Assembly (NCBI RefSeq): GCF_000013765.1
Contig: NC_007954.1
Span: 4,216,001-4,280,000, forward strand
Length of the DNA stretch: 64,000 bases
DNA from: Shewanella denitrificans OS217
Lineage (GTDB): Bacteria > Pseudomonadota > Gammaproteobacteria > Enterobacterales > Shewanellaceae
Direction: 5' to 3'
The notes below the pieces were generated by a model that did not search any database, was not told the origin of the DNA, and saw nothing but the letters and a program-made list of their open reading frames with translations. This document shows positions 52,586 through 64,000 of this stretch, in pieces; the first letter of the stretch is position 1; every line of letters starts with the position of its first letter. The position numbers and the translations under genes are program-made.

Positions 52586-53282
52586 TTAGTTAACTGCGTA
52601 GCCGGTCAGTTGATAACCCATCAAGATTAACCCGGCGCTCATTAGCAAGGTATTCGTTAGCGTTGAAAAATGTTGGAACGACGGCCATTTGCGCCAAGCT
52701 GTGATGACAATCAAAATGAACCCAAGAGCGGCAAACTGACCGAGTTCAACGCCCAAGTTAAAGGCTAACAAGTTAGTGAGTAAGCCTGCCTCAGGTAAGT
52801 CAAATTCCTGCAATTTGGTCGCTAGGCCAAAGCCGTGGAATAGACCAAAAATCAACACCGCCCATTGGGTATTGGGTTGCCAATTAAAACAGCGTTTAAA
52901 GCCACCTAAATTGTCGAATCCTTTATACACCACAGATAAACCAATAATGGCATCAATAAGATAAGCATTAACTTGAATATCGCTCAGCACCCCTAACAGT
53001 AAAGTGGTGCTGTGGCCTAAGGTGAACATGGTGACATACAAGAACACATCTCGGCTGCGATATAAGAAGAAGATCACTCCCACTAGAAATAACAAGTGAT
53101 CGTAACCTGTGATCATGTGTTTAGCGCCGATATACACAAAAGGGAAAAATTGCACCCCAGTATTTTGCTCTAAAAAGGCGCGGGTATTGTCATCCACCCC
53201 GTGAGCGAATACCTCAACACTGATAAAACTCAATCCGACCAATATGGCAAAAAAAACAATAATTAATCACTTTATTGGCCAT
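52586..53282 (-). pseudogene. HupE/UreJ family membrane protein with a frameshift in its signal sequence
   Basis: The main open frame (52586-53242) encodes a HupE/UreJ_2 protein: FPFVYIGAKHMITGYDHLLFLVGVIFFL, TMFTLGHSTTLLLG and FGLFHGFGLATKLQE, with about seven helices and His residues that may bind metal. It opens with a partial signal peptide. Upstream in another frame, an ATG at 53282 with a ggag site seven bases before it begins MANKVINYCFF. Removing one base from the A8 run (T8 in the gene) at 53249-53256 joins the two into a normal signal peptide. The gene is therefore broken, phase-variable or mis-sequenced. A TTG at 53242 could allow residual translation. Confidence 0.7.
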
Positions 53283-53399
53283 TGGAAGGCTCCAAAATCT
53301 CTGCTTTCGTCAAGGTAGATTCCTGTTCTTTATGTAACATACGGTATAAGGCTGGGATCACAAAAGAGCATTACACTGGCTGGCACCGTTAATCCTCGG
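53272..53399 (-). pseudogene. C-terminal remnant of an RND-type efflux pump
   Basis: Immediately upstream of hupE, the minus strand encodes FVIPALYRMLHKEQESTLTK and stops at 53272, overlapping the hupE start. The preceding bases encode LTVPASVMLF in a neighbouring frame, one extra T apart. Together they look like the last transmembrane helix and tail of a CusA/CzcA/AcrB-type RND pump (typically LFVIPxLYxLLHR). The rest of the gene is missing and the fragment abuts the stop of the lipoprotein gene at 53412. The match is short, so the call is moderate. Confidence 0.5.
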
Positions 53400-53411
53400 C
53401 TCAAGTCTAAT

Positions 53412-53642
53412 TTAGTTCAGCTCTGGTTTATATTCGGGGCAATAAGTGGCGCCGTACTGATACATTTCCAGCCCCTTGGCTTTGGGCTCATCTTCAGACG
53501 AATAGCGATTACCAAACTCATCGCAGATTGAAATTTCAGTCTCAGTTTTAGCTTCATCGCTTCCAGAACCACAAGCCGTTAACGTCATAACCAAAGTGAA
53601 CACTGAAGCGAATAAAACAGATTTTTTCACGACTTGATACAT
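53412..53642 (-). CDS. Small lipoprotein, paralogue of the one at 48400
   Basis: A 76-residue lipoprotein with lipobox TLTAC. The mature sequence is nearly the same as in the protein at 48400-48660 (ISICDEFGNRY-SEDEPKAK, YQYGATYCPEYKPELN) but lacks about ten residues after the lipobox. The start at ATG 53642 corresponds to the paralogue; the longer frame to 53735 has no support. Its stop lies a few bases from the RND remnant, so its arrival may have truncated that pump gene. Confidence 0.7.
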   Translation of the reverse strand: MYQVVKKSVLFASVFTLVMTLTACGSGSDEAKTETEISICDEFGNRYSSEDEPKAKGLEMYQYGATYCPEYKPELN

Positions 53643-53906
53643 CTTGATATGCCTAGGTAATTTGGTTGAATACTGCTGTTCTCTTGATGAAGGATACCTA
53701 ACATCGAAGAACCTATGACTGAACCTTAGCGTCATTTACTATGACACACCGCTTCGCAAAGGGAATTTATTTTGCTCTTAGCAAAGCTAATGAATCTTCA
53801 ATGCTCAAAATATTTGCACTATTTGCCTCAGTAACGCTATGACTCACTTCCAGTAAATCATAACTTCGGCTATTATTTGTACTAACTCATTCTTGGTGAC
53901 CAAATC

Positions 53907-54401
53907 ATGCTGATTAATTCACACTATCCACAAGTGCCTATCTCGACATCCAATGTCGCGACTGATCTTGCGCGCATAGATAATCAGCAAAAACCGCCGC
54001 TATTGCCGCCCCAAGAGCCCAGCAAGGGCCATGAAGAGCGGGCATACAACCAGAATAATGAGCGTGCGCCTGCCGATGTTATCAAGCAAAAGCAGCAGCA
54101 AGAGCAACAGCAAAATGCCTCGCTTTACCAGCAAAAAGTCAGCACTCAAACGGCTGCAGCCCCTGTGGTCGCCAAAGCTGTCCGTATTATTGCCAACAAC
54201 AAAGCCGCACTCGAGCGCAAAGACATACATGTAAAGCAACCGGCGAAAGAGGATCAGAAAGAAACCAAAGGCCTTGCCAACCATCCTAGCCTACAAGGCC
54301 AAAGTAGCAGTTTTTATCAGCAGCTGGGGCAGCAAGTTGAGCAGTTTTATCAGGCAAAAGTGTCACCTCAATCCCTGCCAACCCTTAGCATCAGTATTTA
54401 A
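53907..54401 (+). CDS. Uncharacterised Gln-rich protein
   Basis: A 164-residue hydrophilic protein without signal peptide or helix-spanning segments. It has a Pro/Gln-rich N-terminal half (QQKPPLLPPQEPSKG), a Gln run (KQKQQQEQQQNASLYQQK) and a C-terminal FYQQLGQQVEQFYQAK amphipathic segment. I recognise no family. It may be largely disordered. It faces the LTA-synthase-like gene convergently, with 28 bp between stops and no clear terminator. Confidence 0.6.
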   Translation: MLINSHYPQVPISTSNVATDLARIDNQQKPPLLPPQEPSKGHEERAYNQNNERAPADVIKQKQQQEQQQNASLYQQKVSTQTAAAPVVAKAVRIIANNKAALERKDIHVKQPAKEDQKETKGLANHPSLQGQSSSFYQQLGQQVEQFYQAKVSPQSLPTLSISI

Positions 54402-54429
54402 GCTATCCTTCTTTTTAGCCCCCTATTCT

Positions 54430-56478
54430 CTAAGGATCCAATTCTTCTGTTGTCTCTAGGTTAGAAGCTTTTTTGGGCAGCCTAAACCACTGTTTGTTGT
54501 ATGCCATGCTGCCCCACAAGGCCCAAGCCAGTGCAGTGTTGGCTTGATCGCTATCCAAGTCCTTAGCGGTTAACTTTTCAGCTGAAAAATCATAGACAAA
54601 ACTCTTAGGTTCTAGCTCTGGTTGCAAGATGGTGACCTTATTACCTTGCATCAAGGCAAAGTTTTTCTCGTACTGCATCAAGGCGCGGCCTTGCCAGTTG
54701 TCTTCTACTTGGCTTAAGTCTTGACCCAACATAGGGTAGCTGGCTGAAATGCCCATCAAGGAGAGCAAGGTCGGAGCTAAATCAATTTGGCTGACTACAC
54801 GCTTATCCTGCTTGGCTCGCACCCCTTCACCTAAGATAATCCCAGGAATACGAAAGCGTGAAATAGGCACTAGATCGACGCCGCCGACGCGACTGTCATG
54901 ATCGGCAACCACTAAGAATAGGGTATCTTTCCAGTAGTTTGATTGTCTAGCCTGCTTGAAAAACTCACCTACCGCATGATCGGCATATTTAGCGGCATTG
55001 TTTCGGGTCTGCTTTGGCTGCTCGTAGAGCTCGATCTTATTATCGGGGAATTCGAACGGGTCGTGATTACTCGAGCTAAAGACTAAGCTAAAGAATGGCT
55101 TACCTTCGTCGGTCAATTGTTCAAATTCATTATGAGCTTTCGCCATCAGATCTTCATCTGATACACCCCATGAGCCTTCGAAGAAAGGATTTTGATAATC
55201 ATTTTGATCGACAATATCGGTAAAACCATTGCCGAGAAAGAAGCTGCGCATATTATCGAAATGACTTTCACCGCCATAAATGAACTGAGTCGTATAGCCT
55301 CTATTTTTAAGTAACTCTGCCAAGCTGAAAAAGCCGCTCTGACTCTTGCCAAGCTTAACCACTGAGCGAGCTGGGGTAGGCGTAAAGCCTGTCACCACAG
55401 CTTCTATGCCGCGCACAGAGCGTGTACCTGTGGCATACAGGTTTTCAAAATTCCAACCTTGGGTTGCAAGCGCATCAATATTGGGGGTTAAAGGGAGGCC
55501 GCCGAGATTACCGACAAAGCGTGCACCTAAGCTTTCCTCTAAAATAATCACTAAATTCTTAGGCTTGCCCTGAAAGCTCGCCTGATTAACAGACAAACTT
55601 GGAATATCTTCATGGGTAAACGCTAGCGCTTCTCGGCCACTTTCACGGCGAATAATTTCTATGATCTCGTGTTCAGGCAGGGCGCCATACATTTTAGCGG
55701 CATCTTCTTCGCTGCCCATTTGCTTGATAGCAAAAAACAGTGAGTAAGATGAATTCAGTACTAAGGAATTGACTAGAGGATCTGTGCTAAACGACACCAT
55801 AGCAGGGTTCAACGGTCTATGACCTAAGGTTGAACGCGCCCCAGCGATAGTGATAGCCATCACGATAACAGCCAACACCGGTCGCCAGTACCATTTAGGT
55901 TGGGCAATATTACGGCTAAACCTGCCACTTAACTGCCAGCCAAGCCCTAGACTCAAGAGTGAAATAACCACAGACAAGATAAGTTCAAACTTGCGCCCCG
56001 ACCACAACATGGACAAGACTTCTTTAGGATAAATTAAATATTCAATATAGAGGCGATTGGGCCTGAAACCGTATTCTTCAATAAATGCGGGAGTAGAGGC
56101 TTCCAAGAAAATGACCAGCCATAAACTTAGGGTTAACCATAGCCTTAACATGAATTGCCACACTTTTCCTATGGCATGATTGCCTGAAAAACAAACTTGG
56201 CCTAAGGCTGCGATACCGAATAGCCAACATAAACTGGCGATATCGATTCGTAAACCTTGTAACAACAAATGGCTCCAACCTTGAGCATCATTGACTCTGT
56301 CTAATTGCCACAAACTCAAGCCTATACGACTGAGTGTCATCACAACAAGACAGATTAATGCCATTATGGCGAGGGATTTAAACGCCCATTGACGAGACTG
56401 AAAAGGTGAGTTTTTTCTAAATGAAAAAGACCCAGCGCGGGAATGTTTTGCTCCCGTACCGCCGGAAAAGAATGTCAT
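54430..56478 (-). CDS. LTA synthase family sulfatase-fold phosphoglycerol transferase-like protein
   Basis: A 682-residue inner-membrane enzyme. Five N-terminal transmembrane helices (residues ~30-210) are followed by a periplasmic alkaline-phosphatase/sulfatase domain. The metal-site acid lies in NLVIILEESLGARF, the nucleophile Thr in ATGTRSVRGIEAV, and later metal ligands in VVADHDSRVGG. LTA-synthase-type proteins move phosphoglycerol onto envelope polymers; in Gram-negatives they modify periplasmic glucans or similar substrates. I start at ATG 56478 behind gagg; a TTG at 56490 is possible. It is monocistronic. Confidence 0.88.
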   Translation of the reverse strand: MTFFSGGTGAKHSRAGSFSFRKNSPFQSRQWAFKSLAIMALICLVVMTLSRIGLSLWQLDRVNDAQGWSHLLLQGLRIDIASLCWLFGIAALGQVCFSGNHAIGKVWQFMLRLWLTLSLWLVIFLEASTPAFIEEYGFRPNRLYIEYLIYPKEVLSMLWSGRKFELILSVVISLLSLGLGWQLSGRFSRNIAQPKWYWRPVLAVIVMAITIAGARSTLGHRPLNPAMVSFSTDPLVNSLVLNSSYSLFFAIKQMGSEEDAAKMYGALPEHEIIEIIRRESGREALAFTHEDIPSLSVNQASFQGKPKNLVIILEESLGARFVGNLGGLPLTPNIDALATQGWNFENLYATGTRSVRGIEAVVTGFTPTPARSVVKLGKSQSGFFSLAELLKNRGYTTQFIYGGESHFDNMRSFFLGNGFTDIVDQNDYQNPFFEGSWGVSDEDLMAKAHNEFEQLTDEGKPFFSLVFSSSNHDPFEFPDNKIELYEQPKQTRNNAAKYADHAVGEFFKQARQSNYWKDTLFLVVADHDSRVGGVDLVPISRFRIPGIILGEGVRAKQDKRVVSQIDLAPTLLSLMGISASYPMLGQDLSQVEDNWQGRALMQYEKNFALMQGNKVTILQPELEPKSFVYDFSAEKLTAKDLDSDQANTALAWALWGSMAYNKQWFRLPKKASNLETTEELDP

Positions 56479-56721
56479 AGTTAACCTCAATTATTATTCT
56501 TATTAGGATAAAACTATTTATTATTAAAATATTTTTCAAATACTTAGGCTGAATTACTCTTGGATTAACATATCCTGTATCAACAAACAGCATATCTAGG
56601 ACAAATAAATCAGTGAAAAGTTGCAGTTCGCCTCAAGATTTTATCGAATTTATTATACTCCCCGTCTATATTCCTTTTGATCGCGTTGATATTTGCTTTC
56701 AAGATGGATGAGCCAGCATTT

Positions 56722-57000
56722 ATACCAATCGTATTAATTATCTGGTCATTCAGCGGGAGTTCAAAGGGGATTAATCAAGGCGAAGGCTTGAAGGCATAGT
56801 GCTGCTATGTCAAAAGTATTCAACGCAGAGAAATCCCCTTTGAAACCCGCCCTCGGGAGCGTCTCAAGCATTCCACTTCATCGTTGCATTCCTGTGCAAG
56901 AATGAGGTTTGAAAGGGAATAACCCTTACTGCATTAATGCGCCTTGAATTGAAAAGCTTGAGGCGCTCTGATAGGTCACATAATTAATGTGATTGGTATT
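56722..57000 (+). repeat. MITE-like dispersed repeat, copy 2
   Basis: A 279-bp element bounded by imperfect terminal inverted repeats: ATACCAATCGTATTAATTA on the left and TAATTAATGTGATTGGTAT on the right. It is the reverse complement of 8414-8690 apart from point differences and small indels. A solo copy of the terminal sequence lies at 63713-63729. The right end abuts a transposase fragment. Confidence 0.87.
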
Positions 57001-57001
57001 A

Positions 57002-57199
57002 ACGCAAATATCGGTAGCCACAGCCAATGATCGCTATCTACTCGTGATCCTTGATGGTGCTGGTTGGTATACGCAGGACCTAGCCGACGTTAACGATACT
57101 GTTGAGCAATGCTGTCGTGCATGGAATACGTTCATTGAGTGTCGAAATAGGGTGAAAAGATTATGTCGCTGGGATTGGGCTAAACTGGGAAGTCTTTAA
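57002..57199 (+). pseudogene. IS630-type transposase C-terminal remnant
   Basis: The frame encodes ANDRYLLVILDGAGWYTQDL followed by VEQCCRAWNTFIECRNRVKR and LCRWDWAKL. The LDGAGWH-like strand and the AWNxFxxxxxRVxxxCxRxW tail are typical of IS630-family transposases, but the region between them (with the final catalytic acid) is deleted. No start, N-terminal domain or inverted repeats remain. The left end begins exactly at the MITE-like element. Confidence 0.7.
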
Positions 57200-57210
57200 T
57201 CGTAATGGGT

Positions 57211-57331
57211 ATGAGTCACCTGCACATATTGCTTAGGGTCATCTGATATGATGCGTTAACTTTGTAAACTCCGAACGCAAAAAAGCTACCTTATTCAGGT
57301 GGCTTCTCTACTTAATTAGGCGCCTGTCATG
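57211..57331 (-). repeat. Duplicated distal end of the rrn operon (relic)
   Basis: About 115 bp match 57718-57832 in the same orientation, including the catctgatatgatgcg segment, the terminator hairpin and the gcgcct that is the 3' tip of 5S rRNA. Only the final bases of 5S remain. The relic suggests a former second 5S/terminator unit, or a recombination scar from another rrn operon. Confidence 0.8.
57282..57312 (-). terminator. Relic rrn-type terminator
   Basis: The minus strand reads a GCCACC / GGTAGC stem with a tgaataa loop, then a T-run. One stem base differs from the functional copy at 57784. Confidence 0.7.
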
Positions 57332-57347
57332 GCCAGCTTCGAGCATG

Positions 57348-57645
57348 CCGCCATGGACGGCGGTAAGTAGAATAACGCAGGAGCAGTTATCGAAGCTCTC
57401 CGTGTTCGTTAATTTGCATAAAGCGTCGCTTTATAAACACAAAAAACTCACCCTACGACCCACAAGGATGTGGGAAGTGCCTTAAATTGTTGGGAACAAT
57501 TTTGGCCTATTTATTATGCCCTCTCACATGGGGGCGAATAAGCCCTGTTTTGAATACAGGGTATTAAAGGGCTTTGAAGCGCGCAGCAGCTAGCCTGCAA
57601 GCTGGGGAGCCCGCTTAGCGGCGGGGCGACCGCCATGGATGGCGG
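57348..57645. repeat. Hairpin-dense stretch between the two rrn terminators
   Basis: At least five separate inverted repeats are present: ccgcc atggac ggcgg (57348), cccaca agga tgtggg (57459), aaattgtt ggg aacaattt (57484), ccctgt tttgaat acaggg (57543) and ccgcc atggat ggcgg (57630). The first and last are near-identical copies. No open frame explains the region. Confidence 0.7.
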
Positions 57646-57783
57646 AAGTGTCTATATTGAAGGAGCATTTATCGACCGACATCAGGATAGGTGTTGCACG
57701 TACGTGCTTAAGTAGATAAGTCACCTGAGCATATTGCTTTGGGTCATCAGATATGATGCGCCTACTTTGTAAATCCCAAACGC

Positions 57784-57812
57784 AAAAAAGCCACCTTATT
57801 CAGGTGGCTTCT
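57784..57812 (-). terminator. rrn operon terminator
   Basis: On the minus strand, GCCACC tgaataa GGTGGC is followed by six T residues. It lies about 15 bp beyond the 3' end of 5S rRNA, as expected for the operon terminator. Confidence 0.92.
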
Positions 57813-57826
57813 CTACTTAATTGGGC

Positions 57827-57944
57827 GCCTGGAAATGACCTACTCTCACATGGGGAGACCCCACACTACCATCGGCGATACTGTGTTTCACTTCTGAGTT
57901 CGGAATGGGATCAGGTGGTGCCACAGCTCTATGGTTTCCAGACA
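57827..57944 (-). rRNA. rrf: 5S ribosomal RNA
   Basis: The minus strand begins TGTCTGGAAACCATAGAG and contains CCGAACTCAGAAGTGAAAC and GCCGATGGTAGTGTGGGG. It ends with TTTCCAGGCGC, which pairs with the 5' end. These are universal 5S landmarks. The ends are set by pairing to within a few bases. Confidence 0.95.
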
Positions 57945-58150
57945 AAAAATTGTACGGAACAAATTTTTAACGCACTTTAGTGCGGCCCGTTAGGGTCAAA
58001 TACACGGATGTATTTGATAAATTGCTCCTATCTAACGCACTCATTTGTGCATTAAATAATAATTCGGAAAGCTGATTTCGTTTTGAGTTCGCACTTTATT
58101 AAGCGCTCTATTTCTATTACTAAGGTTATCAGTAAAACCCATCTGGGTTG

Positions 58151-61056
<2,906 letters not shown>

Positions 61057-61591
61057 ATACAACCCGGATAGGTTTCATCTTTTCGCTTGTTATTCATCAC
61101 GCTGTCGTTATTGTGAACCTCATTCGTCAGTCATGTAGCGCTGCTACACTCCTTTCTCATTCGCTTCACGGCTTAGACACCGTATCGAATCACTGCGCTT
61201 ACCTTATCGAGATAAAGTAAGAAAAACTTGGGTCGTACGTCACTCAATAAAGAGTGGGACCAGCTTGGTTTTTACTTGTCTCACCTCCGGGTAGGAAGTG
61301 GACACGCCTTAGTTTTAAAAATATTCAAGACACTTAATAAAGTGTTTTGAGAACTCATATTCATGCTTGCGCACAAATATTATTTTTCGCACTAACCTAA
61401 TCACACAAACGACAACGAATCATCATTTCTGCGCCTTTTAGTTAGTACTATCAGCTTTCCAAATTGTTAAAGAACAACACTTAACCGGCTCGCGGTGTGT
61501 TTCACTCTACCCTTCCAAAGAAGGTTAACAAGTAATCTGTGTGAACACTCAAGGTGATTTCTCACTTTCAGGTATGAGTTAGTCGTATAGG
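61057..61591 (-). other. 16S-23S spacer without tRNA genes
   Basis: A 535-bp spacer with no recognisable tRNA-Ile, tRNA-Ala or tRNA-Glu sequence on the minus strand. Near its 16S-proximal side is a boxA-type antitermination element. Some Shewanella rrn operons have tRNA-free spacers, so this is not abnormal. Confidence 0.75.
61463..61476 (-). promoter_or_regulatory. boxA antitermination element in the spacer
   Basis: The minus strand reads TGTTCTTTAACAAT, matching the rrn boxA consensus (TGCTCTTTAACA). It lies in the 23S leader, where boxA recruits the Nus antitermination complex. Confidence 0.85.
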
Positions 61592-63135
<1,544 letters not shown>

Positions 63136-63345
63136 AAAGTTTTTTGAAGTTTTCTATTAGGAAAGACTTCGGCTCAATGAATTCTGATTCGAACTCATCT
63201 TTCGATGTGTTCTATGTACATATTTCTATGAACACTCTTTGTGCATTGAGTTTAAATTTTTTGATTATCTAAAGCAGTTAAACTGATTTAAATAATTGTC
63301 GAATAACTCAATACCTGTGAGTGTCCACACAGATTTCTTGTTCGT

Positions 63346-63358
63346 ATTGTTAAAGAGC
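63346..63358 (-). promoter_or_regulatory. boxA of the 16S leader
   Basis: The minus strand reads GCTCTTTAACAAT, the rrn boxA element, about 70 bp downstream of the proximal promoter. Confidence 0.87.
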
Positions 63359-63427
63359 GTTGCTAACATGAAAAACTTAATTTTCATTCAGCTGCCGTTG
63401 ACGCTAGGTCGTTGGCTTGGGCTGCGT

Positions 63428-63455
63428 ATTCTACGCAATCCGTTGTCAGCGTCAA
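63428..63455 (-). promoter_or_regulatory. rrn promoter, proximal (P2-like)
   Basis: The minus strand has a -35 TTGACG and a -10 TAGAAT separated by exactly 16 bp, followed by a GC-rich stretch (cgcagccc) resembling the stringent discriminator of rRNA promoters. Confidence 0.88.
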
Positions 63456-63571
63456 GTGTTTTTTCAAACTTTCTTTTCGCTTTGATTTAAGCAGTTAACT
63501 GTTTCAAATCAACCTATAAACCAAACTGATTCAGCGTTGGCGTGAACCGTTTGCCGTCTCAGTGGTTGCGC

Positions 63572-63599
63572 ATTATAGGCAGATCAGATTTTTACGCAA
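63572..63599 (-). promoter_or_regulatory. rrn promoter, distal (P1-like)
   Basis: The minus strand has a -35 TTGCGT and a consensus -10 TATAAT separated by 16 bp, followed by a gcgcaacc discriminator. It lies about 145 bp upstream of the second promoter, in the classic tandem P1-P2 arrangement. Confidence 0.82.
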
Positions 63600-63712
63600 G
63601 GGCTTTTTAACGCCTTTTTCAATAAAGGCGATCGTTAGGCGATCTTTTACACAAAAACGATCGTTTTGGCTTGAAACCGCCTATTTACGCTCATTTATTA
63701 AGCTTTTTGATT

Positions 63713-63729
63713 ATACCAATCGTATTAAT
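63713..63729 (+). repeat. Solo terminal sequence of the MITE-like family
   Basis: ATACCAATCGTATTAAT matches the outer end of the elements at 8414 and 56722. No matching body or partner end follows within the window. Confidence 0.55.
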
Positions 63730-64000
63730 ACCGTTAATAGGATAATTGATAGTAATGAATAGACTCTTATCCAGAAACTTATCTAGGATTGAATGCTGAA
63801 CTAATATAAACGAATACTGATACGGCGGATTGTTATCGCTTGCTTATCGTTAACGACCGAGTGTGTTTCGTTAGTAAAGTAGTGTCATAGAAGGTAGTTA
63901 TATAGTGTGTTAGAGAATGTGCTTTAGTACCTGGTGAGTCGCTATTAACAAACAAGAATGTGCCAGAAATGACAAGGGCATCAACTCATCACAGTTGAAT

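Larger units (their letters stand above)
56479..57826. other. Repeat and relic zone before the rrn operon
   Basis: About 1.35 kb with no intact gene. From left to right it contains the LTA-synthase upstream region, a MITE-like repeat, an IS630-type transposase fragment, a duplicated rrn distal end with terminator, a hairpin-dense stretch of about 330 bp, and the functional rrn terminator. Confidence 0.75.
63136..64000. other. rrn leader and upstream region
   Basis: It contains the leader with boxA and two tandem promoters, then an AT-rich zone with inverted repeats around 63605-63680 (gcgatcgttaggcgatc and aacgatcgttt), then a solo MITE end. From about 63730 to 64000 no gene or element was recognised. 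Confidence 0.7.

Noticed and set aside
54000..54284. Minus-strand open frame with a long Leu run
   Set aside because: It is the antisense of Gln codons in the gene at 53907 and has no start signal.
61057..61591. tRNA genes in the 16S-23S spacer
   Set aside because: No T-loop or acceptor-stem pattern of tRNA-Ile, Ala or Glu was found on the rrn strand.

Overview
The window looks like a chromosomal segment of a Shewanella-type gammaproteobacterium. The evidence is the gene content and order (cyoE-sco, nfuA/comF/bioH, ompR-envZ, a complete rrn operon), the rRNA sequences themselves, and several families of short dispersed repeats in the intergenic regions. Housekeeping blocks alternate with accessory blocks. 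No software was run; all family calls come from reading the proteins and motifs.

Layout: 1-941 holds the end of cyoE (haem O synthase) and a SCO copper chaperone. 1129-2871 is a solitary KAP-type P-loop NTPase, followed by about 860 bp of repeats. 3735-8157 is a core block: MATE exporter, nfuA, comF, bioH, and a DUF1801 protein. 8158-9155 is gene-poor and carries a 277-bp MITE-like repeat. 9156-30939 is a four-gene co-directional biosynthetic cluster. 31162-38341 is mostly core: a porin, a SnoaL-like protein, ompR-envZ, a chemotaxis receptor and a peroxiredoxin. 38538-44840 is a copper-resistance operon (DUF411, copA, copB, copC, copD, SnoaL-like) with two small Cys/Met-rich genes and a MerR-type operator. 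44894-48170 is an arsenate-resistance operon (arsC-arsR fusion, gapdh, arsJ) with palindromic operators. 48400-56478 is accessory: duplicated lipoproteins, small membrane proteins, a decaying metal-efflux locus (RND remnant, frameshifted hupE, anchor protein) and an LTA-synthase-like enzyme. 56479-57826 is a repeat and relic zone. 57827-63600 is an rrn operon on the minus strand, with two readable promoters upstream.

The most notable system is the cluster at 9156-30939. Protein 1 (3718 aa) reads FAAL-ACP-KS-AT-ACP-aminotransferase-C-A-PCP-C. Protein 2 is an AsnB-type amidotransferase. Protein 3 (2457 aa) reads A-PCP-C-A-PCP-E followed by a fused serine beta-lactamase/PBP-like domain in the position of a thioesterase. 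Protein 4 is an MFS exporter. The first half matches the logic of the iturin/mycosubtilin starter synthetase: a fatty acid is activated, extended once with malonate, and the beta-keto group is transaminated. The inferred product is a beta-amino-fatty-acyl tripeptide (first residue predicted Asp-like, last residue D-configured). It is probably released, and perhaps cyclised through the beta-amine, by the fused PBP-type domain. Product, chain length and cyclisation are inference.

The two metal operons are also informative. The ars operon encodes the 1-arseno-3-phosphoglycerate route (GAPDH plus ArsJ), controlled by a fused ArsC-ArsR protein whose probable operators are visible upstream of both the regulator and gapdh.
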